Part shown: piece by piece, positions 16,396 to 24,770 of the stretch
Numbering within the stretch: the first letter of the stretch is position 1
Layout: each line of letters opens with the position of its first letter
Notes under the pieces: generated by a model
The model's input: the letters and a program-made list of their open reading frames with translations, nothing else
The model's database searches: none
What the model was told of the DNA's origin: nothing
Assembly: GCA_964445775.1 (NCBI GenBank)
Contig: CAYUMH010000007.1
Span: forward strand, 17,482-81,481
From: Terrimonas sp964445775
Lineage (GTDB): Bacteria > Bacteroidota > Bacteroidia > Chitinophagales > Chitinophagaceae
Direction: 5' to 3'
DNA length: 64,000 nt
Translations under genes and position numbers: made by a program

Positions 16396-17802
16396 TTAGT
16401 TCAGCACACTGGCTTCTTTTACAATCTGTGCTTTAGGCTGATCTTTAATTACTCCCCAGCCTCCTACTACATTGCGCAGGTTATGCAGGCCCTGGCGTTT
16501 TAACAGGGAAGAAGCGATCACACTTCTGTACCCACCGGCACAATGAACATACAGGTTATCCGTTTCGTTGATATTGGCAATTAAAGCCGTATCTTTTAAA
16601 TCGGCCAGCGGAAGGTTTACCGCATCTTTTAAATGCCCTTCTACAAACTCGTTAGGTTTTCTTACATCTACCACTACCAGGTTACTGTCAAAAGGTATAT
16701 CCATCATTAGTTCGTCCGGCTCAATATCAATGATCATTTCAATGTTTTCACCGGCTGCAGACCATGCTTCAAAACCTCCTTTCAGGTAGCCTTTTACCTT
16801 ATCAAAGCCTACACGTGCCAGGCGCACGATGGTTTCTTTTTCCTGGCCTGCTGCTGTTACCAGTATCATGTCCTGGTCAAACGGTAACAGGCTGCCTGCC
16901 CACTCGGCAAAACGGCCTTCCAGCCCGATAAAAATACTACCCGGTACAAAACCCTGGGTAAATACATTTGCACGGCGGGTATCTAAAATAATAGCCCCTT
17001 TCTGCGACAGGCTCTTAAAATCATCAACTGACAGTTCCGTCATCCCCTGTTCAATAACCGCATCAATATTGGCATAGCCTTCTTTATTGATCTTTGCGTT
17101 TACAGGGAAATAATCGGGAGGTGGTGGTATACCATCCGTCACCACTTTTACAAACTCCTCTTTATCCTTTGCCTTTAAGGCATAGTTGCTTTGTTTTTCG
17201 GTGCCGATAGTACTGTAGGTATTCGGACCCAGGTTTTTACCACAGGCGCTGCCCGGCCCGTGTGCAGGATAAACAATAATATCATCCGCCAGGGGAACGA
17301 TCTTATTTTGTAAACTGTCATACATCATACCTGCCAGGTCGGAAGTAGTTACCGTACCTTGCTGTGCAAGATCAGGACGGCCAACATCACCAACAAAAAG
17401 CGTATCACCGGTAAAAATGCAATGATCCTTACCTGCTTCATCTTTTAATAAATAACAGGATGATTCCAGGGTATGCCCGGGAGTATGCAATACCTTGATC
17501 TGCAGTTTTCCCAGTTTAAATACTTCATTATCCTTGGCCGCATGAAAAGTAAAGCCGGCTTCAGTATCAGGACCATATACAATATCGGCCCCTGTGGCTT
17601 TAGCCAGGTCAATATGCCCGCTGACAAAATCAGCATGAAAATGGGTTTCAAAAATATATTTGATCGTAGCCTTGCGCTCGTTTGCCAGCTGCAGGTACTC
17701 GTCAATATCACGCAAGGGGTCAATAATAGCTGCTTCGCCCTCACTTTCAATATAATAAGCTGCTTCGCTAAGGCAATTGGTATATAATTGTTTAATAAAC
17801 AT
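16396..17802 (-). CDS. CstB-like persulfide dioxygenase with two rhodanese domains
   Basis: About 468 aa from the ATG at 17802 (a TTG three codons upstream is also open). Residues 1-240 are a metallo-beta-lactamase fold with HFHADFVSGH (His54, His56, Asp58, His63), TPGHT and FTGDTLF, as in ETHE1-type persulfide dioxygenases. A first rhodanese domain (about 255-350) has AAGQEKE where the loop cysteine should be, so it is a pseudo-rhodanese. The second (about 370-460) has the active loop CAGGYRS. This order equals that of staphylococcal CstB, which oxidises low-molecular-weight persulfides to thiosulfate. A sulfide-detoxification role is inferred. An ArsR-type regulator lies upstream. Confidence 0.93.
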   Translation of the reverse strand: MFIKQLYTNCLSEAAYYIESEGEAAIIDPLRDIDEYLQLANERKATIKYIFETHFHADFVSGHIDLAKATGADIVYGPDTEAGFTFHAAKDNEVFKLGKLQIKVLHTPGHTLESSCYLLKDEAGKDHCIFTGDTLFVGDVGRPDLAQQGTVTTSDLAGMMYDSLQNKIVPLADDIIVYPAHGPGSACGKNLGPNTYSTIGTEKQSNYALKAKDKEEFVKVVTDGIPPPPDYFPVNAKINKEGYANIDAVIEQGMTELSVDDFKSLSQKGAIILDTRRANVFTQGFVPGSIFIGLEGRFAEWAGSLLPFDQDMILVTAAGQEKETIVRLARVGFDKVKGYLKGGFEAWSAAGENIEMIIDIEPDELMMDIPFDSNLVVVDVRKPNEFVEGHLKDAVNLPLADLKDTALIANINETDNLYVHCAGGYRSVIASSLLKRQGLHNLRNVVGGWGVIKDQPKAQIVKEASVLN

Positions 17803-17882
17803 AATGTTCAAAATTTATGTTATGCGTTTGTAACCGGCTACAAATATACAACAGGATTTCCCGTAAAACACGGTAAAACTAA

Positions 17883-17911
17883 CTGTACCCCGATTATTGA
17901 CCAGGGTACAG
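17883..17911. promoter_or_regulatory. Inverted repeat upstream of the persulfide dioxygenase, candidate operator
   Basis: Perfect 8-bp arms CTGTACCC (17883-17890) and GGGTACAG (17904-17911) with a 13-bp spacer, about 80 bp before the start codon of the CstB-like gene. The position fits an operator for the neighbouring ArsR-type protein, but binding is inference. Confidence 0.4.
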
Positions 17912-18024
17912 GCAGGTATAGCACAAACATTTATACTTTCTGGTAATTTTTACTGTAACAACCTGTTATTCAGTCAAAAGAGAAAAGTATTTGCCTGTTC
18001 CGTTACGATGAGAGGAGTGCGAAT

Positions 18025-18036
18025 AACAATATTGTT
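18025..18036. promoter_or_regulatory. Palindrome AACAATATTGTT in regulator-dioxygenase gap
   Basis: A 12-bp perfect AT-rich palindrome lies 52 bp after the stop of the ArsR-type gene and 220 bp before the dioxygenase start. AT-rich palindromes are common ArsR/SmtB sites; the small size makes chance occurrence possible. Confidence 0.25.
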
Positions 18037-18087
18037 GTTACCGGTCATCCATCTGTTAAACCTCATTGCACGATTGTAACCGTAAAA

Positions 18088-18438
18088 CTACTTTAACAAA
18101 ATTTCAATACATTGGTTTAATTCATTCATACGTTCTTTATTAACCGCATAATGAATATACTTGCCATCACGGTTGGTAACGACAAAGCCGGCTTTACGTA
18201 AAACGGCCAGGTGCTGAGAAGCAACAGATTGTTCCAGTCTTAATTTAACGTAGATGTCGGTAACAGTAATGTTAGCCGTTTCGTCAATAAGTTTCAGGAT
18301 TTGTTGACGGAGTTTGTGGTTGATGGCTCGGTAAATGAGGGCAGCTTTTTTAACGCTGAGCAAATCAACTTCAATAGGTGTTTTTTGGTCCCCGTTAGGG
18401 TTAAATGTTAGCAAATAGTTGCTCATGGTACTTTTCAT
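18088..18438 (-). CDS. ArsR/SmtB-type winged-helix regulator
   Basis: The protein is 116 aa (or 112 from a second ATG at 18426). The winged helix-turn-helix is clear: HKLRQQILKLI, TVTDIYVKLRLEQSVASQHLAVLRKAGFV with the recognition helix SVASQHLAVLRKA, and the wing NRDGKYIHYAVN. It has a single cysteine near the C terminus (NQCIEIL), so neither the metal-binding Cys sites of ArsR/SmtB nor the Cys pair of the persulfide sensors BigR/SqrR are present. It lies upstream of the CstB-like gene on the same strand, 285 bp apart, which makes a regulatory link plausible but unproven. Confidence 0.88.
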   Translation of the reverse strand: MKSTMSNYLLTFNPNGDQKTPIEVDLLSVKKAALIYRAINHKLRQQILKLIDETANITVTDIYVKLRLEQSVASQHLAVLRKAGFVVTNRDGKYIHYAVNKERMNELNQCIEILLK

Positions 18439-18504
18439 TAAGTTTGATGGTCAAATAATTAGATTTTGTTTAAATTGATAGGATGGTTGGAAAAAAGATG
18501 GCCC

Positions 18505-19170
18505 CTACGTTCCGGACGTACTGTAGTATTCTTTAACATAGTATGGCTCCGCGTATGCCAGTTCAGTAAATAACTCCATTTGATACATACGGTTGGCAAA
18601 GGCACAAATATCGGTAACTGTATAGTTATTTTCCAAAAAAACTGCATGAGGGTGTTTGATCACGGAACTCACCTTGGTATTGGAATTGCCGGCAAATACA
18701 ACGTGATGCTGATCCAGTATATCGGCAAAGCTATCTCCGGTAATGATCCTTGCTTCCGGTTCAATAATAGCTGCTCCCGCCTTATTATAAAGAGCCATAA
18801 ATACTTCCATTCTCCGGGCATCGATCATGGCACAAACCAGGTCGGTTGCCTGTGCTTGTGCTGCCTGCGCAATCAGTTCCAGGGTATTAATGGTGATCAG
18901 CGGGATCTGCAAGGCGTAACATAACCCCTTGGCAGTAGCCAGGCCAATGCGTAAGCCGGTATAAGAACCCGGCCCCGCCACTACCGCTATGGCACTCAGG
19001 GATGCAGTGGTACAACCGTTTTCCTGTAACAGGTCCCGGATCGCCGTATGTATCCATGCAGCCTGGTCACGCATATCCTGGTTTTCTTTAACCGCGATCA
19101 ATGCTTCACCGGAAGCCAGGCTCACAGAGGCTTTACCCAGGGCCGTATCTATATGTAATAGTAAACTCAT
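18505..19170 (-). CDS. tsaB: tRNA threonylcarbamoyladenosine biosynthesis protein TsaB
   Basis: The 221-aa protein starts LLLHIDTALGKASVSL and contains VVAGPGSYTGLRIGLATAKGL, the TsaB signature, then INTLELIA and MIDARRMEVF. TsaB is the non-catalytic ASKHA-fold partner that dimerises with TsaD to make t6A37 on ANN-decoding tRNAs. Its length is close to the E. coli protein (231 aa). Its start overlaps the end of the upstream 3-hydroxyacyl-CoA dehydrogenase-like gene by 4 bp, so the two are translationally coupled. Confidence 0.95.
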   Translation of the reverse strand: MSLLLHIDTALGKASVSLASGEALIAVKENQDMRDQAAWIHTAIRDLLQENGCTTASLSAIAVVAGPGSYTGLRIGLATAKGLCYALQIPLITINTLELIAQAAQAQATDLVCAMIDARRMEVFMALYNKAGAAIIEPEARIITGDSFADILDQHHVVFAGNSNTKVSSVIKHPHAVFLENNYTVTDICAFANRMYQMELFTELAYAEPYYVKEYYSTSGT

Positions 19171-19796
19171 GCGCTTATTTCTTGAACTAATAAAGGTGCA
19201 ACGGTATAACGTTTTTGTTCCTGGCTCAGCGAGTTTAACAAACCCGCCAGTTCCTCCTTCCCAATCTTATCTGCCCACTCAAAGGGACCATAAGGATAAT
19301 TTGTTCCCATTTTCATGGCCGTATCAATGGCTTCTTTTGTACTTAATTCTTCAGCAAGACTTAAATAAGCCTCATTAATAATAGTTGCCACAACACGGGC
19401 ACTGATAAAGCCAATTACATCAGCTGTAAACGATACTTTTTTATTAAACCGCTGAAACACCTGCTCCACCTGTGTTTGGAGTGAAACTGCTGCTGCTGCC
19501 TCCACTAAATTACGCTGTAAAAAACCGGGCCAGGAATTAATACGGGCAAAAGTACCGGGCAGTTGTTGTAAAGTGATCAATGGTGCATGAACAATTACCA
19601 AGCCTGCCTGCAAAGCATGCAATCGTTTGATTTCTTCTTCGCTGCCATTAAACAACAAATCGATCACTACCGCTGTATGGGGCTCTACTTCGCTTACAGC
19701 TGCAACAAACTGTACACCGGTTAATAGTTGTTCCCCGGTAACCTGTTGTAACAATTCCTGCTTTAATGCAGGGCTGGTAATGACTGTAATTTGCAT
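19167..19796 (-). CDS. 3-hydroxyacyl-CoA dehydrogenase C-terminal-domain protein
   Basis: In this 209-aa protein the second half (about residues 100-200) matches the C-terminal helical domain of 3-hydroxyacyl-CoA dehydrogenase: VSFTADVIGFISARVVATIINEA then AIDTAMKMGTNYPYGPFEWAD. The first 95 residues look like a worn Rossmann fold but lack the GxGxxG nucleotide-binding loop (it starts MQITVITSPALKQELL). NAD-dependent catalysis is therefore doubtful. It overlaps tsaB by 4 bp. A structural or acyl-CoA-binding role is possible; the function is unknown. ATG start at 19796. Confidence 0.82.
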   Translation of the reverse strand: MQITVITSPALKQELLQQVTGEQLLTGVQFVAAVSEVEPHTAVVIDLLFNGSEEEIKRLHALQAGLVIVHAPLITLQQLPGTFARINSWPGFLQRNLVEAAAAVSLQTQVEQVFQRFNKKVSFTADVIGFISARVVATIINEAYLSLAEELSTKEAIDTAMKMGTNYPYGPFEWADKIGKEELAGLLNSLSQEQKRYTVAPLLVQEISA

Positions 19797-19857
19797 GCGT
19801 TATTTTTTGCAAAGAAAATGCATAAAGGTATATTCGCCTGAAAGAAATTAACCAAAT

Positions 19858-20238
19858 ATGGCAAAACAGGTCATTAATACTCCCGACGCACCGGCTCCGA
19901 TTGGTCCTTACAACCAGGCAATCCTGGTAAATGATACCTTGTATATTTCCGGTCAAATTTGCATTGATCCGATTGGCGGCAGCTTAAATAATACTGATTT
20001 ACAGGCCGAAACACACCAATGTATGAAAAACCTGAAAGCCATATTAACCGCTGCGGATATGGATTTTTCCAACGTGATCAAAAGCACCATTTTTATTACG
20101 GATATGCATCGTTTTGCGGAAATTAACGAGGTGTACGGCAGTTATTTTACCGGCGATTATCCTGCCCGCGAAACCGTACAGGTAGCAGCTTTACCCAAGT
20201 TTGTGAATGTAGAGATCAGTATGCTGGCTGTAAAATAA
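19858..20238 (+). CDS. ridA: RidA family reactive intermediate deaminase
   Basis: The 126-aa protein shows the full RidA pattern: PIGPYNQAI, LYISGQICIDP, QCMKNLKAIL, VIKSTIFITDM and the C-terminal ARETVQVAALPKFVNVEIS, with the substrate-anchoring Arg in PARETV and the Glu in VNVEIS. RidA hydrolyses reactive 2-aminoacrylate and other enamines or imines formed by PLP enzymes, in the cytoplasm as a trimer. It is divergent from the 3-hydroxyacyl-CoA dehydrogenase-like gene, with 61 bp between starts. Confidence 0.95.
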   Translation: MAKQVINTPDAPAPIGPYNQAILVNDTLYISGQICIDPIGGSLNNTDLQAETHQCMKNLKAILTAADMDFSNVIKSTIFITDMHRFAEINEVYGSYFTGDYPARETVQVAALPKFVNVEISMLAVK

Positions 20239-20276
20239 AGCTTCTTTATATCCGGTTATTCCTGAGAAGGTTTGGC

Positions 20277-20301
20277 CTGGTATAATGGCTGACTATACCA
20301 G
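20277..20301 (+). terminator. Hairpin after ridA, possible terminator
   Basis: CTGGTATA (20277-20284) pairs with TATACCAG (20294-20301), loop of nine. No T-run follows directly, although a GC-rich AAGCCGGCTTTTT (20309-20321) comes next and may be the actual terminating element. Confidence 0.4.
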
Positions 20302-20440
20302 CTTTATGAAGCCGGCTTTTTATTGGTCATAATGAGATATTTCATACATGAACGGTAAATCAGTACGTCCATTGTATTTTACAGCATAAACAATGGATGT
20401 GTAGGTTTATCCTTTACTTTTCACTTTTATAATCCCGGCT

Positions 20441-21568
20441 TTGTCCTTTATACAACGCATATTACGTCGTATTTTATTAAACCCGGTAACCTGGGCCAGT
20501 AACCGTTTTTCATCGAAGCCGGATAAGGAAAGGATTTTTAAAGCGTTAAACACTTTACAGGAAGCCATTATCAGCGGCAATGATAAAAAAGGCCTGGTAA
20601 TACCTTTTCGGCCCGAAACCGACAGGTTCATTATTTTTTCCGATCAGCATAAGGGCGCCCGTAACGGCGCCGATGACTTTGCCCCGGCAGAAAAGAATTA
20701 CCTGGACGCACTGGCCTATTATAAAGCGGAGCAATATTTCTTTATTAACCTGGGTGATAGTGAGGAGCTTTGGGAAAACTCACTGGGGAAAGTAAAGAAA
20801 TATAACGCGGCCACTTTTGCCGCCGAAAAAGAATTTATTACTGTTGAGCGGCATGTAAAAATATTCGGCAACCACGACCTGCTGTGGGCAAACGATCCGT
20901 TGGCCGGTTATTATTTAAAGAATATATTTGGCAGCAAAGTGCCGATACATGAGGGCGTTATACTCACAACTATTGTTAACGATACTCCCTTACAAATACT
21001 CTGTACCCATGGCCACCAGGGCGATCTGCAGAGTGATGGCAACTGGTTCAGTAAGTTTTTTGTTGCCCGTATCTGGGCGCCTTTACAAAGCTATCTCGAT
21101 ATTAACCCTAACTCCCCGGCCTTTTACGATGAAGTAAAAAGCCTGCATAACAGTATCATGTATCAATGGAGTGCCGAGCACAAAGACACCATGCTTATCA
21201 CAGGTCATACACATCAACCCGTATTCGCATCCCTTACTCACCTGGAACGGCTGTATAAACAGCTACAATATGCACAAAAAAATAAGTTACAGGAGAAGGT
21301 AACGGAGCTCGAAGCCGAAATAAAACGACGGGAAAGGGAGTATAAAACCCTGTCAGTAGATTACCTGACGATGAGGCCCGGTTATTTTAACACCGGCTGT
21401 TGTTGTTATAGTGATGGCGATATTACCGGTATTGAGATCAGTGATGGCTGGTTAAGGCTGATAAAATGGAAGAAGGAAGATAACAGCACCCGGCGAATTG
21501 TTTTAGAAGAAATGTCGCTGACACAACTGGCCGAAGAGAATAAACAAACTTTGACCGAGACAAAATAA
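20441..21568 (+). CDS. Calcineurin-like metallophosphoesterase
   Basis: The 375-aa cytoplasmic protein has the metallophosphoesterase blocks IIFSDQHKGA (DxH), FINLGDSEEL (GDxxE-like), IFGNHDLLW, CTHGHQGD and ITGHTHQPVF. A charged coiled-coil insertion (QKNKLQEKVTELEAEIKRREREY) lies at about residues 285-310. The only usable start upstream of the first motif is TTG at 20441; the frame is closed at 20402 and contains no ATG or GTG. The substrate is unknown; UDP-diacylglucosamine hydrolase (LpxH)-like enzymes have this fold but are shorter. Confidence 0.85.
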   Translation: MSFIQRILRRILLNPVTWASNRFSSKPDKERIFKALNTLQEAIISGNDKKGLVIPFRPETDRFIIFSDQHKGARNGADDFAPAEKNYLDALAYYKAEQYFFINLGDSEELWENSLGKVKKYNAATFAAEKEFITVERHVKIFGNHDLLWANDPLAGYYLKNIFGSKVPIHEGVILTTIVNDTPLQILCTHGHQGDLQSDGNWFSKFFVARIWAPLQSYLDINPNSPAFYDEVKSLHNSIMYQWSAEHKDTMLITGHTHQPVFASLTHLERLYKQLQYAQKNKLQEKVTELEAEIKRREREYKTLSVDYLTMRPGYFNTGCCCYSDGDITGIEISDGWLRLIKWKKEDNSTRRIVLEEMSLTQLAEENKQTLTETK

Positions 21569-21596
21569 AAAGGGAGCTTTAGCAGCTCCCCTTTGT
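21569..21596. terminator. Terminator between metallophosphoesterase and yceI
   Basis: GGGAGCT (21572-21578), loop TTAGC, AGCTCCC (21584-21590). Read on the minus strand it is followed by TTTTTATTTT, so it mainly ends the YceI transcript; on the plus strand the T-run is weak. Confidence 0.75.
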
Positions 21597-21615
21597 ATAT
21601 AGTTGCCGTATATAA

Positions 21616-22140
21616 CTATGCTTGTTTTACAAATTGTAATTCAGCCTGGATCTTTACATCTTCGCTTACCAGTACACCACCTGTTTCCAGTGCAGCATTC
21701 CAGCTTAAACCAAAATCGTTCCGGTTGATCTTACCATTTAAAGAAAACCCTGCTTTTTCATTACCCCAGGGATCTTTGGCAGTACCGTCAAAACTTACAT
21801 TTAAAGTAACGGTTTTAGTAATATCACGAATGGTTAACTCACCGGTGATCTTTTCATCGGCTGCGTTAAATGATTTGCTGGTAAAAGCAATAGTAGGGTA
21901 TTTTTCTACATCAAAGAAATCACCGCTTTTCAGGTGGGTATCTCTTTGCTCATTGTTAGTAGAGATAGCACTCAGATCGGCAGAAAAACTTACCGATGCT
22001 GCTGTAAAACTATCACCATCACTTTCTACTTCGCCGCTGATAGCCGGTAAAGTACCGGTTACGTTGGTGATCATCAGGTGTTTAACCTTAAACTGTAATT
22101 CACTGTGCGTGGGATCTAAAACCCATTTTGTTGTTGCCAT
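21616..22140 (-). CDS. YceI family protein (cytoplasmic form)
   Basis: 174 aa from the ATG at 22140; the frame is open to 22185, but the first 15 residues there are not family-like. Starts ATTKWVLDPTHSELQFKVKHLM, a standard YceI opening, followed by the lipocalin-like barrel motifs HLKSGDFFDVEKYPTIAFTS, ITGELTIRDITKTV and FSLNGKINRNDFGLSW. YceI proteins bind polyisoprenoids in a beta-barrel. No signal peptide is present, unlike E. coli YceI, so it acts in the cytoplasm. Physiological role unknown. Confidence 0.93.
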   Translation of the reverse strand: MATTKWVLDPTHSELQFKVKHLMITNVTGTLPAISGEVESDGDSFTAASVSFSADLSAISTNNEQRDTHLKSGDFFDVEKYPTIAFTSKSFNAADEKITGELTIRDITKTVTLNVSFDGTAKDPWGNEKAGFSLNGKINRNDFGLSWNAALETGGVLVSEDVKIQAELQFVKQA

Positions 22141-22279
22141 AATATTATTTTTTGCTGTTTGTTTTTTGATGTTTTGATAATGCAAAAATAGTATGGCAAA
22201 CAGGAGCCAGGCAATGACCTATCGCAAGAAATACAGTTGATATAGGTCAAGGAAAAAAACAGGAGTATAAAATGTTGTA

Positions 22280-23005
22280 TTATGGAAATAGTCCTTCGGC
22301 TATGGCAACGGTTTCGGGTTTACCTACATCTACCCATTTACCGCCGCTATGATCGAAGCCGGCAATTAAATGCCCTTTGGCTAAACCCAGGTAAGCATCC
22401 ACCAGGGAAAACTTACCCTGCAACCGCAGGAAAGTAAAGAAATCGTAATTAAAAATACTGATGCCGCTGAATGCTTTATTATTACCCCCCATGGTAGGTA
22501 TGGACATACGCTCTTCACCTGTTTGCAGGTTACGCCAGCCCGTTAAACGGTTGTAATCATCAAACACAAAACAACGGCTCGTCTTCCGGTCACTGACCGC
22601 CAGGCTGATCAATGATTGATTTTGCCTGTGAAAGTTATAAAAAGCCGTAATATCCAGGTCTGTAAGTATGTCTACATTGATGGTCAAAAAACTTTCGCCC
22701 GGTTTAAACAAATGTTTTGCTTTTACTAAACCGCCACCAGTTTCCAGTACAAGGTCCTGCTCATCGCTGATAATAACCTCACTGCCCCAGCCCTTATTCT
22801 GCGTTAATGCATCAATGATCTGTTGCGCAAAGTGATGCACATTGACCACCACCCTGTTTATACCAAACTGCTGTAAGTATTCAATATTGCGTTGTAACAA
22901 GGATTTACCATTCACAATCGCCAGCGCTTTAGGATGCTTGTCTGTCCAGGGTTTGAACCTGGTGCCTAATCCGGCGCAAAATATCATGGCTGTTTGTAGA
23001 GACAT
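22280..23005 (-). CDS. Sugar-1-phosphate nucleotidyltransferase, MurU-like
   Basis: The 241-aa protein has the nucleotidyltransferase signature FCAGLGTRFKPWTDKHPKAL, the sugar-binding block DEQDLVLETGGGLVKAK, TINVDILTDLD (metal-binding Asp) and C-terminal GGKWVDVGKPE. This is closest to MurNAc-1-phosphate uridylyltransferase (MurU) and related NTP-transferases. It lies just downstream of a kinase of the AmgK type, which supports a role making UDP-MurNAc from recycled MurNAc. Substrate assignment is from context, so no symbol is given. The gap to the kinase gene holds heptad array H7. Confidence 0.87.
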   Translation of the reverse strand: MSLQTAMIFCAGLGTRFKPWTDKHPKALAIVNGKSLLQRNIEYLQQFGINRVVVNVHHFAQQIIDALTQNKGWGSEVIISDEQDLVLETGGGLVKAKHLFKPGESFLTINVDILTDLDITAFYNFHRQNQSLISLAVSDRKTSRCFVFDDYNRLTGWRNLQTGEERMSIPTMGGNNKAFSGISIFNYDFFTFLRLQGKFSLVDAYLGLAKGHLIAGFDHSGGKWVDVGKPETVAIAEGLFP

Positions 23006-23018
23006 GTTTTGAATGTAA

Positions 23019-23081
23019 GAATGATGAATTATGAATTATGAATTATCTGCTATGAACTATTAACTATGAACCATGAACTAA
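23019..23081. repeat. Heptad array H7
   Basis: Nine 7-bp units in strict register: gaatgat, gaattat, gaattat, gaattat, ctgctat, gaactat, taactat, gaaccat, gaactaa. The last unit supplies the stop codon of the minus-strand kinase gene (TTA at 23078-23080). Confidence 0.9.
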
Positions 23082-24526
23082 TTGACCCATTGCTTTTCGT
23101 CCTGTACACAATGTTTCAGCTCTATCTTTACCTTGAATTTATTACGCAGGTGTCGGGCCATGGCATCGGCTGCGTATACACTGCGGTGTTGTCCGCCGGT
23201 ACAGCCAAAGGATACCATCAGGCTTCCAAAACCACGTTGAATATATTGTTCAACGGTCATGTCCACAATATCAAATACACTGTTTAAAAAATCAGGCATT
23301 TTGGTCTGTTGCTCCAGGTAATCTATCACCTCTTTATCACGACCGGTTTTTGATTTCATGCTGTCAATACGACCCGGGTTTAAAATGCCCCGGCAATCGA
23401 ACATAAAACCACCGCCATTATCGGTATCATCCTTAGGCAGTTCTTTTTTATAAGAGAAGCTGCAGATCTTTACCACCAGCGGTGTTGATTCATCGGCCTG
23501 TGTAGGGGTGAACTGGGCGATCACTTCATCAGCCACACAGATATCCAGTACTTTTTTAAATTCAGGTACGGAGATACCCAGGTGCTGGTTCTCGAAAAAT
23601 TCGCGCAGGTTTTTTAATGCCTGCGGAATGCTGGTCAGGAACTGTGCCTTACGTTCAAAAAGGCCTCTGAAGCCATAAGCGCCCAGTACCTGTAATAAGC
23701 GTATCAATACATACCCGTTGTACTGGTTGTTAAACAGGTTGCGATCCAAAGGCTCCTGCAATAATGCTTCAAAGCTATTCATATAATCTTCCAGCAAACG
23801 ATCCTTCCAATCCGCTGGCAGGTTAGCCCGGGCCTGCCATAACATAGAAGCCACATCGTATTGCGGCGCACCTTTCATACCACCCTGGTAATCGATAAAA
23901 TGTACACTATCATCATCACTCACCATAATATTCCGGCTTTGAAAATCGCGGAACATAAAGTATTTGTATTCAGTACGGGTTAAATAAGTACTCAGCGCTT
24001 CAAAATCATCTATCAATTTTTGCTTGTCGTAAGGCTTACGCAAAGCATCTAAAAAATAATATTTAAAGTACAGCAGGTCGGCCATGATAGCCTGTTTGCC
24101 GAATTCAGTATTGGTCAGGCAACGTTTATAATCCAAACCTTTATCACCTTTTACCTGCAGGTTGGCCAGTGCCGTCAGACTTTTTTGGAACAGGTTATAT
24201 ACCTCATCGCAAAAGCCTTCTTTTTCCAGGCGGTTGAGTAAGGATACATCGCCAAAGTCTTCCTGTAAATAAATTTCCCCGTCCTCACTAAAGGCAAATA
24301 TTTCCGGTACGGTTAATCCTTTTCCTTTAAAATGATCGGTAAAGTACTTGAACGTATCATTTTCTTTTATGTTGGCACCATAGGTACCTATATAAGTTTT
24401 TCCAGGGCCGTACAACCTGAAATACCGGCGTTCGCTGCCGGATTGAGGCAATACATCCAATGACAGGGGCATTTCGCCTTTCCACGAAAAATACAGCTGT
24501 TTAACGGCTTCAATCATTTCTTGCAT
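23078..24526 (-). CDS. AmgK-like sugar kinase fused to RapZ C-terminal domain
   Basis: About 482 aa from the ATG at 24526 (nine further codons are open). Residues 1-320 are an aminoglycoside-phosphotransferase-type kinase with SGSERRYFR (phosphate loop) and FRDFQSRNIMVS followed by FIDYQGG, as in the AmgK anomeric kinases. Residues 345-480 match the C-terminal half of RapZ/YvcJ: FDCRGILNPGR and SFGCTGGQHRSVYAADAMARHL. In E. coli that half of RapZ binds glucosamine-6-phosphate; the N-terminal ATPase half of RapZ is absent here. With the MurU-like gene downstream, the pair probably recycles cell-wall MurNAc, the RapZ part perhaps sensing amino sugars. The stop codon lies in array H7. Confidence 0.9.
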   Translation of the reverse strand: MQEMIEAVKQLYFSWKGEMPLSLDVLPQSGSERRYFRLYGPGKTYIGTYGANIKENDTFKYFTDHFKGKGLTVPEIFAFSEDGEIYLQEDFGDVSLLNRLEKEGFCDEVYNLFQKSLTALANLQVKGDKGLDYKRCLTNTEFGKQAIMADLLYFKYYFLDALRKPYDKQKLIDDFEALSTYLTRTEYKYFMFRDFQSRNIMVSDDDSVHFIDYQGGMKGAPQYDVASMLWQARANLPADWKDRLLEDYMNSFEALLQEPLDRNLFNNQYNGYVLIRLLQVLGAYGFRGLFERKAQFLTSIPQALKNLREFFENQHLGISVPEFKKVLDICVADEVIAQFTPTQADESTPLVVKICSFSYKKELPKDDTDNGGGFMFDCRGILNPGRIDSMKSKTGRDKEVIDYLEQQTKMPDFLNSVFDIVDMTVEQYIQRGFGSLMVSFGCTGGQHRSVYAADAMARHLRNKFKVKIELKHCVQDEKQWVN

Positions 24527-24770
24527 GCTGCAAATATAAGTAGCCTCCCCCAACCTTTTTCCGGTACTGGTTAAACTGTTTTATGTTTAAAAACTAGTTA
24601 GATTTTTGTTCATTAATAGTACCGGCCCGGTATCTTGCTTTGGTTCGTGAGACGGGTAATTATATAGCTGTTAGACCATGGAAAGGGCCAAATTGTCACC
24701 ATTTTGTTAAAAACTGATAAGAGAGCTTAATACGGCGATAATTCCCTAATTTGGTAAAAAATTAAACCAA

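Noticed and set aside
17897..18079. 60-codon open frame between the regulator and the persulfide dioxygenase
   Set aside because: No recognisable domain or signal; the region carries candidate operators and is better read as a promoter region.
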